This document shows positions 1-10,052 of a stretch of 64,000 nucleotides of DNA, piece after piece. The number at the start of each line of letters is the position of its first letter. The first letter of the stretch is position 1. The notes beneath the pieces were generated by a model that saw only the letters and a list, made by a program, of their open reading frames with translations, made no database searches and was not told the origin of the DNA. The position numbers were made by a program, and so were the translations under genes. Source of the DNA: Sanghuangporus weigelae (lineage: Eukaryota; Basidiomycota; Agaricomycetes; Hymenochaetales; Hymenochaetaceae); contig CP137322.1 of NCBI GenBank assembly GCA_033182465.1, positions 1,302,001 to 1,366,000 on the forward strand, read 5' to 3'.

Positions 1-579
1 AGCACGGTGCGAGCGCTGATTTCTAGGTGGTTTCTTTGCTACGATGACTTCATGGGTGAAATGAAAGTGATGACCGTTACTTTCCTCTAGATGTGAAGGT
101 TACGAAAGTAGGTAGTGGTGTCCCATCGGAATATCGAATTTAAATGCAGCAGGATAGATCGAGAGGCGATGCAGAGAGTGAATTTCAGTCAGAGAGAGCA
201 GAACAAGTGTCGGCACCGTATAGAGTCGAATTGTAAGGAGTATTCCGATTTGATCGGGATGTTAGTGATCCAATAAAATGAAGTAAGTAAAGTCAGCAGG
301 ATCCGAGATACGTATGAGAAAAGACATGAAGGTATGGACGGCACGGCATCTTCTGAGACAAATGTTGTTCGGCGGGACTCGGCGATTCGTAGTAGGTTCG
401 TCTTCCCGGCAGCTGCTTAATGCCGCATGTCCATACACGCAAAATGACGAGGGCAAATCATGGGCATGGAGAGTGACAATGAGACATTCGTGGAACACAT
501 GGGCGATCCAGGGTATTTAGACCAAAACTGGTCTTTCCTAAAATGGTAAGGGCGATGACCGACGCCGATCAGAAAGCTG

Positions 580-909
580 TCACGGTTGCCGATCGATCTG
601 CACCTCTGCCCTGAAGCGACGAACCGTCCTCGCAACTTCTTTGGCTTGTGCTGGCTTCTTCGATGTAAAAGCAACTCAAATAGCCTTGAAGAATATCTGA
701 GAGTCACAAATATGGGCCAATTGATTACGATGAGAATAGAACGTCCATACCTGCCGAAGTTCTGGTTTATCTGGGGGCAGCTCTTGCTTACGTCTAATTT
801 CCATTTCTTTCGCACTTATTATCTGACGCCGGGCGGGACTGGCCGCCACACTAACTGCTGGACTAGCATCTACGCCGCTCGTCCGTCCGAACCGAATCTC
901 TGCTTTCAA
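580..909 (-). CDS. Doubtful small gene or 3' exons of an unrecognised gene
   Basis: Two open minus-strand blocks can be joined in frame. The first runs from about 909 down to 751 and ends at a GTATGG donor. The second starts at 657 (or 654) after an AG and reaches a TGA at 580-582. The joined peptide is short, charged and rich in Arg, Lys and Pro. I do not recognise it. No ATG opens the first block: it is open back to a stop near 920, and the first in-frame ATG is at 804, which would give only about 44 residues. An upstream exon may exist, but the nearest candidate overlaps the start of the copper radical oxidase gene. It could be a mitochondrial or ribosomal small protein, or chance coding. 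Low confidence. Confidence 0.22.
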
Positions 910-1094
910 TTCAGATAAATATTACTACCATCATGCATCCTCTCTCAGTCTCTCCTCTCTCGCCACACCCTTCCTCCCCGCCGTTTCCCCTCCTTCGACC
1001 CCTCCTCCTTCGTCGACTTCGTCGGCACTCCAGCCTGTCCTTCGTCCATTCGTCCAGTGTTCTTATAGATTGCCGATAATTATCAAACTGGCCC

Positions 1095-3632
1095 ATGACC
1101 TCTTCTAACGCTCGTACGAGCAGGTCCTCGCTCGTCGCATGCCTTGTCCTCGCAACTACAACATGGGCTCAAGCGCCCACACAGTCTGCTCCTGGCCAGC
1201 CTCAACGCTCAGGAACCGTCGGCTCGTTTGATATCATCGGCAATTCAATTGTCAGCGCTCAACAGGTTCGGAGTCTCTCTTTTGGATTGAACTCTGTGGA
1301 TCACGGTGCTAACGGATGTATAGTTGTTTCTTGGCACCCTGAAGAAGGTCTACATTGTTGACAAGGTGGAAAATAATCCTACTCAGGTTGAGGGACATCC
1401 TGCTTGGGCTGCTGGTATGCCGTTTACCGCAACTAAAGACCGCCGTTTCTGACTTGTTGCTAAGAGTATTCAATTGACGATGACACTGGACGACCAATGG
1501 ACGCTGTAACGAACTCATTCTGTGCTGTACGTTCTTTAATATCATCTTCGCCGCCTCCATGTTGATGTATCTTAGGGAGGAAATGTTCTCGGAAACGGGT
1601 CATGGGTCAATGCTGGAGGGAATCAAGCAGTGACATGGGGAGGTACGTTTTCAAAATCGGTATATCATATATACGATTCTCAACTTCTGTTTCAGGATTA
1701 ACGGCGAATAGTCAGAACGGTGGTGGTCCCTATGATGATCCTGATGGTGGCCAGTCTCTTCGGTATGTAGAATTTATTCAACCCCGCCCTTCGGTACGTT
1801 CTTATTATCATGCTCGCTAGGCTCCTTGATCCTTGTGATGACGAGAGCTGTGACTGGGTGGTTCACGGCGATAATGCCATGACAACACGCAGATGGTACC
1901 CCACACTGTGAGTTTTCACGCTTCGGCAAGGCAACTACGAGACTCATCCAAGTGTATTTCCTTATTAGCGAGACCCTAGAGGATGGTAGTATGTTCATTG
2001 TGGGTCTCTAGATCTTCCATGTACTCCAGAATTCGCAGACTAATTTCAGGTATTCCCTTCTGCTCGGCGTTAGATCGGTGGCGACACATTTGGTGGTTTC
2101 GTCAACAGCGAAGTGATCAATAACCCGACATACGAGTTCTTCCCGTCTCGCGGCGACCCTATCACCACGGATATCCTCACATCAACCTTACCCGCGAACC
2201 TTTACCCGATCACATTCCTTCTCCCATCAGGCAACTTGCTCATTCAGCTGAACTGGGCAACATGTAAGTTTATCGTTTGGCAATTTAGTTTGTTGCCTGA
2301 TGAATAAGTTTATGATCCATAGATCTTCTGGATTATAAGACACAGAAGGAAACCAAATTGGACGATATTCCGGGTGTGTTTCTATTTCTAGCCTGCGTTA
2401 TTTATGGAATTACATTGACGGTTGACTTTGTCCGTTGCACTGTGCAGATGCGGTAAGGACATATCCGGCGAGCGCTGGAACGGCAATGCTTCCCCTCACC
2501 CCCGCGAACAACTGGACCGCAACTGTCCTGTTCTGCGGTGGAACAGATCTCCAGCCTAGCCAGTGGACAACAGATTGGAATATTGCCGCCTATGCTGCGT
2601 CGGACTCGTGCGTCAGACTTACGCCGGACGTTTCTGGATCTTATGAGGAGGACGACCCATTGCCTGAGGGTCGGTCTATGCCGAGTATGGTCTTGCTGCC
2701 GAATGGCAAGATCTTTACTGTCAATGGCGCAAGGACTGGCGTTGCTGGGTACGGCAACGATTCTTGGGCGATTGGACAATCGTATGCGGATAATCCGGTC
2801 ATGGCGCCCGCTATGTACGATCCGAATGCAGCAGCGGGTTCGCGCTGGTCCCAGGATGGGCTTTCGCCTAGCACAATCCCACGCATGTATCATTCTTCTG
2901 CGACTCTGCTTCCAGATGGTTCTGTCTTCGTTACTGGCTCGAACCCGAATGCGGATTATAACGTCGGCCAAGGTGTGACGTACCCGACAGAATACCGCGT
3001 CGAGCGTTTCTATCCTTCGTATTTCAACGAACGACGCCCTCAGCCCCAGGGTCTCCCTACGACTCTTTCTTATGGCGGCGCTTACTTTAACGTGACGTTG
3101 TCGAAGGATGATTTGTTTGGGAACTCGAGCAATGTACAGAGTGCGACGGTTGTAGTGGTCCGTACTGGCTTTTCTACTCATGCGCTAAGCATGGGCCAGC
3201 GAATGTTGCAGTTGGAGAACACTTATACTGGTACTAACGACGGAGGCTCGGTCTTGCATGTCAGTCAGATGCCACCGAACCCAGCAACTTTCGCCCCTGG
3301 ACCTGCTCGTACGTTCTCTCACATTCCCCTGACTATATACGAATTAAATCACCTTTCTACCTATTCCAGTGCTTTTCGTTGTCGTCAATGGCGTCCCCTC
3401 TGTCGGCGTTCAAGTCATGATCGGATCTGGACAGATTGAGACACAGCAGACCGCTGCAGTCGTCGACTTGCCTTCCGCGAGCCTTGCTACTACTTCAGCA
3501 AGCGGCGATCCGTCTCAACCAACTGCTCGTGACAGTACTAGCGGTGCTATTTCTTCTATACCGACCGGACTCTTCTACCTGAACTATATTATACCCTTAC
3601 TGACAATTTTCTTCTCGTCTTTGTTGTCATGA
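1095..3632 (+). CDS. Copper radical oxidase (glyoxal oxidase-like), GPI-anchored type
   Basis: Secreted copper enzyme that oxidises small aldehydes or alcohols to acids with release of hydrogen peroxide, which in wood-decay fungi feeds peroxidases. I reconstruct eleven exons: 1095-1265, 1324-1414, 1465-1526, 1576-1642, 1696-1762, 1821-1907, 1969-1999, 2074-2263, 2323-2373, 2448-3308, 3370-3632 (646 aa). The N-terminus has an Ala/Val/Leu-rich signal peptide ending near WAQA. Expected active-site residues are all present: Cys in NSFCAGGN and Tyr in GGGPYDDPDGG (the cross-linked Cys-Tyr radical cofactor), Tyr-His in PRMYHSS, and His in GFSTHAL. The family core ends near GSGQIETQ. It is followed by a Ser/Thr-rich stretch and a hydrophobic C-terminus ending SSLLS, which looks like a GPI-anchor signal and suggests attachment to plasma membrane or wall. 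Substrate cannot be decided from sequence. Confidence 0.93.
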
Positions 3633-5022
3633 ACATTTTTTTGAGTGGACCTTGTTTTACTGATTGAGATTTATTCCTCACAGTGGACTGTTGGCGATGA
3701 TACTTATACTCGTCTTTGGCTAATAACGCCGTGCAGTCCCTACATCGTACCATTTCTCTCTTTGTATTTCTTCATTGCGGCGGCTTTTTTACTTTTGTTT
3801 TGCTTACTCTCCATTGGAACATTATCGTCTCGTCTGCTCAAGGTACACTACTAATAACTTTGGTGGACTTTTTTCCCTTCAGGATCATCCAATCGGACTC
3901 CTTCCTGCATTCATACCTTGCATATATTCTTAGTTGTCAATACCCATCCAATCATTTTTTTGTTTCTTAAAAACTTGCCAAGACCTATATGGGTATACAG
4001 GGGACGTACGATAATTACTCGAAAGAGGAGTAGAGTTTCGGACTTACTAATGTCATGTTCCTGTGTTCGTTTCTTCAGCTTGATAGCATGGAAGGAAGAA
4101 ACATTTTGGACTTCCTCGCAATGCGTGCGGTAGACAGTTATATGATTGAATTCGGAAGCGAGTTGCTTCCTGACCTGTGGAATTGAAGACGAATCATTGG
4201 GATAGAGTGGCTGAATGATTATGGACAACGTGAATGTGCGGGAAGACAGAAGAGGTCGAGGCTGACTGCGGAGTGAACGACCTTTATATAATCCTTGGTG
4301 ATCCGTCCCAAAGGAGTGGTGGATACGAGGATTCGCGGTCCACTGTGTATATGTAATCAAGACAGGATAAACAAGTCGTCAAGTAATGATGTCTTGTAGC
4401 ATACAGTAAAAGAGATCGAGATCGAGTCGAGACAAATAGGAACACACGAGCTACTAGGGTTCATTCGATGGTCTACCTTATTTCCGTCCGATGCCCGGGA
4501 CATTTCGAGAGAACGCGCGAAGCGCATCTGGCAGACTATCAGGGTCATCATTGAGATGAATGGAGGCAATCCTTGCAGGATAGGTACTTCGAAGATGTTG
4601 CGTGATCAGGTAGATAGCTAGCGCAGCGTGAAATTGTGCAGCAGACAGACACCGAATGACGACGAGATGAAGCTGTAGAGGAACTTCCGCGTTGCGAGAA
4701 GAGGTACATGCGACGTACGTGCTACAGTCAGCTATTAGATACCTGAGATGTGATGCGAGTACAGAATTGGGTCTATGCTGCGCAGCAGACTTCCTAGGTT
4801 TGATGATCGATCTTCCTTCTCTACGCTGCTCATTTTAAAGTCGTGAACCAAAGATGTACCGTATCTCGTTTCTGTCATACCACTCAGTGTTGGAGGATAC
4901 GTGCTGATTGTGGAGTTTCCATGTTTTGTGTGAATCTGCAAGCACACAAGCCAAGACGAGTACACGAAACCTCGGCATCCGCACTATGACCGCGCGGGAA
5001 CTAAGTCAGTGAAATAGCCAGT

Positions 5023-5030
5023 TATATAAA
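5023..5030 (+). promoter_or_regulatory. TATA-like box
   Basis: TATATAAA, 242 bp upstream of the chosen kinase ATG. It would fit a transcript with a long 5' leader containing the CACGTG site, or a more upstream start that I cannot see. Confidence 0.35.
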
Positions 5031-5151
5031 GAGCGTTGGAAAGAAACGCAAAACATCCTCTAGTCGTTTTCTCTGCTCTTCCAGCCTGTCTTGGCCGTAT
5101 CGTATACGACGAGAGAGTTGGCCACGCGACCTGAACACACGACGCGTCGGG

Positions 5152-5157
5152 CACGTG
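5152..5157. promoter_or_regulatory. CACGTG E-box-like site
   Basis: Palindromic hexamer 113 bp upstream of the kinase ATG. It is one of ten such sites lying 69-195 bp before gene starts in this window. The proposed reader is a bHLH-type factor, by analogy with other fungi. Confidence 0.4.
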
Positions 5158-5264
5158 CGTCTCATCGACACCTTCTAATTTTAGCTAGTCCAGAGCCCAT
5201 TCAATTCCGGGTACGGGTACGCATACAACACCTCCTTTCACTCAGTTGGTCAACAACCCTTACA

Positions 5265-6631
5265 ATGCATCCAATAAGATTCACCCGCTCGACCACAGCG
5301 TCGTCGGTGGCATCAGTGGCATCGATGCCCTGCTCACCTCGCAGCGGTTCGCCCACTCCTGGGCCACTCAGTCATCACCAACATCACCCTGTTGCATCAC
5401 GGAACATAAAGAAAATTACTTTGACGAGCAAAAAGAATTGGTGGATGGTGGAAATGGACGATGATGAGGAGGTCTCGAGAGATGCATCGAATGCAACTGC
5501 GCATACATTCTCGTCTGACGAAACTGCGGTGGTGCATGACACACATAACACCCTCTCGCAACCCTATGCGGACGTGGATCCTGGTAGTCCTTCGCCGGTC
5601 GCGTGAGTCTACTTCTGTGTTATCTAAACTCGTTTGAATAGGTCTGATAGGCGGACTGACTCGCATCATGCTAAAGATCTCCAGAGTCGTCCCCTCACGT
5701 CTTTCATCCACCAAGCCGCCATCCTTCAATGATATTTTCGTTCCCGACACCGACAGCATACGCCGCGCCTCCTAATTCGACAGCATATCTTTCTCCTTTT
5801 GCGACAGGCTCAACTTCCGAGCTCTTTAAATGCATCGTGAAGAAGCCTGAGGTGGTACAATTGGAAGTGAATGGAGAGCTCCAGACGAACGCCTCGGACG
5901 TAACCACGCAGTTTCTCGCCGAATTACGTGTATATACGACCATTGGACGACACAGGAATATAGTTGGATTCTTGGGGTGTTTGGAAGGTGTAGGAATGGT
6001 ACTGGAGTACATCGATGGACGACCTCTACTTGACGTGGTACGGTCACGGCCCGCGTTGACACGCGAACGCAAGATCGACTTCCATAATCAATTGCTCGAC
6101 GGACTTACGCATCTCCACTCGTTCGGTCTTAGTCACGGTGATCTCTCTTTACTGAATGTCTACGTGACGAAGACAGATACTATTAAAATTATCGACTTCG
6201 GGCGTTCTGTTTCTGCAGACTCTACCTTCGTCGCACCACATGAAGCACCTGCCGACCCTTTTGCCTTTCTACAGCGCTCAAAGACAACTGGCAGGCTCCA
6301 ACCATTGCACACAAGGCGTCGGAAAATTGAGCAGATTCATCTTGGGACGCGACCATTTACTGCACCGGAGATCTTACGCGGCGAGTGTGTCGATGCGCGT
6401 TTAGCCGACGCATACAGTTTCGGAGTTATTCTTGTCTGCCTCGATCAATGCGCGCTTGTTGACTGCGATCCAGAGGAACAGATGCGCGATGAGATTCCGG
6501 CGCATTTTCTTGAAGATTGCAATCTCTTCCGTGATCGCGTTGTTTGGTACCTGCAACGCCTCCAGTGGAGGCGACGGCTCTCAAAAGACGATTTCATCGC
6601 TGTAAAGAGATGGTGGGAAGATGAAGACTAA
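5265..6631 (+). CDS. Divergent protein kinase-like protein with HGD catalytic loop
   Basis: Two exons, 5265-5602 and 5677-6631, joined through a GC|A Ala codon, give 430 aa. Residues 1-150 are low-complexity and Ser/Pro-rich; the rest is a protein kinase fold. The candidate ATP-binding Lys is in IVKK (about 168-169). The catalytic loop reads SHGDLSLLN (about 265-273), with the catalytic Asp and Asn present but the usual Arg of HRD replaced by Gly. The Mg-binding DFG is intact at about 286-288, and an APE-like TAPEIL follows. The glycine-rich loop is not obvious. Gly in place of Arg is common in fungal non-RD kinases that do not need activation-loop phosphorylation; activity is therefore plausible but not certain. 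The first exon has no ATG upstream of 5265 in frame. Substrate and pathway unknown. Confidence 0.8.
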
Positions 6632-7144
6632 ACAAGTTCTTCCACGCTATATCTCGACTTTTCCAGATGGCCGAACAGCGACTTCGCGAAGAAGCCACTT
6701 TTCCCAGTATACCCGTTCACAGGAGTATTCCAGCAAGTCAACTACTCCCCACGAATTGTATTCGTACCGCCACTCTGTTCTTTACTACTTCCAATTCTCA
6801 TCGCACGCATACCTTAAAGTTTATTCAAGGCCTCTGTTCTACTAGTCGTTCTTCTTTGCAACTCGGTCGGCTTCTCAATTTCCTCCATGTAGTCCGTACT
6901 TCATCTATGTATTGTAACACCAAGCGCACACATTGCAAACGCATGTCGTTCATCAAGTCATTTATTAAACCCAGGCGTCTCCATAGTTATTTCGAACATT
7001 CAAATAATATCTATAAAATGTTCCCACAATGAATAATTATAGTTCTACAATATCCGAGAACTCCGTCCTCTTCAGAGCGACGAGCGCGGAGACGTAAAGC
7101 TGCGGAGAAACCAAATGCGGAACTGCTCTACAACCAGTTTAGAA
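6632..7144. other. Convergent 3' intergenic region
   Basis: It lies between the 3' ends of the kinase and the cupredoxin gene. It is A/T-rich and should hold both 3' UTRs. I see no further gene. Confidence 0.6.
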
Positions 7145-7977
7145 TCAGAAAAGAAGAGCACCAAATAGCGCGAGGACAGTTGCACCAAGGCTCTCGAAGC
7201 CTGCGAAGGGCTGAGCGGCGCTGGAAGATTGGGAAGCAGCAGCACTGCCAGTGGCAGAGCCGGAGTCAGAGCCGGAACCAGAGCCGGAACCAGACGCTGG
7301 GCTAGTCCCGCTGACGACAGGGGCAGTAGTGAGAGAGGCGGTTGCAGCAGCGCCGCTACCGCTGAGAACTACTCCACTGACGCTCGGCTAAAGGCGAAGG
7401 AACAAAGATCCTTAGTAAAGAAGTAAGTGCAATGTAGCTAGAAGAGATACGAACAGTGTTGGTCGCAGCCTTGGCTGCATTAGTGTAGGATGCAAACGTG
7501 TCGTCTGGCGAGTTAACAGCTCCAACCATACCCTGCTCGCAGTGGATGACTGGTTGGGCGGTCGCGCAGAAGAACCAAACCGCTGAAAACAAACCGTTAG
7601 AAAACACGAGAAGGGAGGAGAGTTTGCTTGATTGCTCACGCCTAGAAGCATCAGAGATCGTGAGGTTCCAGACATCCCCAGTTGCCTGGGAGGTGCCGCT
7701 GTTGAAACCACCGTCGAGGGGAGTGCATGGGTTCGCAAGTGTCGACTGCGTTACAGTGTGACCCCTGGAGGAAAGAGATGTTAGCAAAGTATACTGAGGA
7801 GAGTAGGAACTGTCCGTACGCTGCGCGGAAAACGAATTGAACGATGTCACCATTGCTAGCGCCGTTAACATTGTTCGGCGAGAAGTTCAGACCGCTTGAG
7901 GCGACTTCGACCGTGAAGACATTTTGCGCAGCGGCGTAGACCGGGAGAAGGGTGGCAGCGAGGGCGGCGAACAACAT
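7145..7977 (-). CDS. Extracellular serine-rich cupredoxin-like protein, GPI-anchored type
   Basis: Four exons on the minus strand (7977-7820, 7764-7640, 7582-7455, 7387-7145) give 217 aa. A signal peptide (MLFAALAATLLPVYAAAQ) is followed by one cupredoxin domain of the basidiomycete serine-rich type. All four type-1 copper ligands appear present: His in AGHTVTQS, Cys in WFFCATAQP, His in VIHCEQ, and Met in QGMVGAVN. The remainder is a Gly/Ser repeat linker (GSGSGSGSDSGS) and a hydrophobic end (LGATVLALFGALLF) typical of a GPI signal. A role in electron transfer or copper binding at the wall is inferred from the fold only. The last intron has an in-frame TAG just before its acceptor, which fixes that splice site. 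Its paralogue lies at 24410-25980. Confidence 0.9.
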
Positions 7978-10052
7978 TTTTTTGGTAAGAACAAAAAGCA
8001 CTTAAAATCTCGTAAGAAGGATATGTTGCAAGGGGGCGAAGACGGAGATGAACAGCAGGTTGTGAAAGATGCCTTATGTAGTACGGTCCCTCAGCGGTTT
8101 TTTCGGCGATGCCACGATGAAACGGATGGCAGACGCGCGCAGTGTGAAAATGCCTCGCAACAGATACGGTCAGCCAATAATACAGAGGTGTTTCCATCGT
8201 AAACATGATGTGATGAGGAGCTAGATGCAACGCAAGCGGTGTCGTCTTCTTCCATTTGTCGTGCATCCGTGTGAACGCGCTGGATAGTTTCCACACGACC
8301 ATATCAGCACCGTAAATGCGCAGCAATTTACGCGTCCTTGATTTGGTGTGTTTCTAAACCGGAGGCGGGATTGAGGCGACGCATGTCTCCAATATCATAT
8401 GGAAGCACCTCCTCCCGTTCCGGTAATCAAGGTTAGTAGCGCATTACAAGATATCACAGAAGCAGAAGTCCGTAGCAATGAATGAATGATATGAGCCATA
8501 TTTGCGAGACACTGCAAGCAATTGGAATGCCATCCAAAGACTATAAGAAAGGCAGGAGCTTGTTCAAGTTAAGTGCGCGATGCCTCAGAATTACTTCGGC
8601 GAGTAAAAGAACGCAATCATGATGTACCACCTAAAGAGCCGTGTCTAGCGTGGGATGCGTCCAAGAGAAACACGCACGAAGGACGGACGTCTCGACTGAC
8701 TAAACATTCTGACTGAAGCCGAAGTGATTGGATCATGATCGACGAATTGCCGAATCCGACCCTCCAGTCGCCGAATCGTTTCCGCAACATTATTTCACAC
8801 TACGTGGAGTAGAAAATCTTGCCATACATAGGAAACAAATAGCCCGGCTTGAAAAGAAAGCTGATCGGTTGCCTATGATCCGTGAGAAGTAAGATATCAA
8901 AGTAAATGAAGTATATGACATATACCTTATCGACACACCGGATAACTATAGTTTACGAAGAAGTAGGTCTCTTCGCTATAATATAGACATAACACTGCAA
9001 GAGATTTGCAACTGTCATCTATTTTCCATCGTGCCGAGAATCAAAAAAGTTGCATCTTTACATTTCTAGATCTCGATCTCAAGTGGAACACCAATGCGAA
9101 AGTGGTACGTCGGGCGCTGAAAATGCATAGATATCATCCAGGATCACGATGGTGACAAAACACACACTGCAGAAACAATCCGACATCATTATTATAGCGC
9201 TGTGGATAACAAGCAATCAGGTTGTATCTGTATCTGTAACTGTCGTACATACGAAGACATCACGTTGTGTATCACCTGAAGATACGGATCTGCCATATCG
9301 ATATTTAATCCAGGAGAACGGATACATCAGGCTTGATTATCATCGCCTATTGATAAAGGAGATGAGCAGGTGATGAGCGCCCTGTGCAAGGACTGTAACC
9401 AACTTTGTTCAACTTCAGGTTGGCAGTTCGGCGCTCAATCTTGCAGTTAGCAGCAATGGATCACATCATACTAAACCATGGCGACCGACATTGACTCAAG
9501 AACAAGACGTATCCGAATCGCATCGAAGGAAAATGGCGCTGATGTATACCATAAAATCACGAAGATATCACCAGACAAAAGTAGCTGAACAGCTGGATGT
9601 CAAGAGCGAACAAGGTTGCAGACGCGAACGGCGACTCCATGGCAGTTCGTTATGGCTGGCAAACTGTTTATGAAATAAGCCGCAGATGTGACGGAGACAA
9701 CTTGAAGAGGCATTGAGTAAGAGTCAAGTTCCATCTGAGCATTTCCATAGAGAAAATCAGCGGGTGCCAAGTATGTCAAATCCCCTGTTCGGCGGTGTAG
9801 ACCATGGTGATTGTTTGTTCAACTTCAAGGAGCGGATTTCAATTTTTAGCAAGGTATGAGTCACGTGTGGTGGGATTTGAGGCGCCAACTTCCAACTTCA
9901 CCCTCACATCGAATCACAATTGTTGTGAATCACAGTCATTCAGTGGTATGCGTAAGCTCTACACTCCTATCCAGTAACTTCGACTCGACCCGATTCTTCA
10001 GGACGGACTGGGCAAGACATTGTCTTGACTTGACTGTCAATAATAAAAAGTT
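7978..10052. other. Gene-free stretch of about 2 kb
   Basis: I find no ORF with domain features or plausible splice joins on either strand. Base composition is more A/T-rich than neighbouring genes, especially 8850-9400. It contains the 5' regions of the cupredoxin gene (left) and the SQS1-like gene (right, CACGTG at 9862). It could hold a long non-coding transcript or decayed repeat; nothing in the sequence proves this. Confidence 0.5.
9862..9867. promoter_or_regulatory. CACGTG E-box-like site
   Basis: Lies 191 bp upstream of the SQS1-like ATG, in the context TCACGTGT. Confidence 0.4.

Larger units (their letters stand above)
3633..5264. other. Intergenic, about 1.6 kb, no convincing gene
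   Basis: Between the copper radical oxidase stop and the kinase start I see only short ORFs on both strands, without recognisable domains or splice-joined extensions. The right end holds a TATA-like box and a CACGTG site that fit a promoter for the kinase gene. A divergent unrecognised short gene cannot be excluded. Confidence 0.6.

Noticed and set aside
911-1096. Arg/Gly-rich minus-strand ORF before the copper radical oxidase
   Set aside because: It overlaps the copper oxidase start, is low complexity and cannot be joined to the downstream block with a normal-length intron.
7388-7426. Coding extension before cupredoxin exon 4
   Set aside because: An in-frame TAG just before the acceptor shows it is intron.
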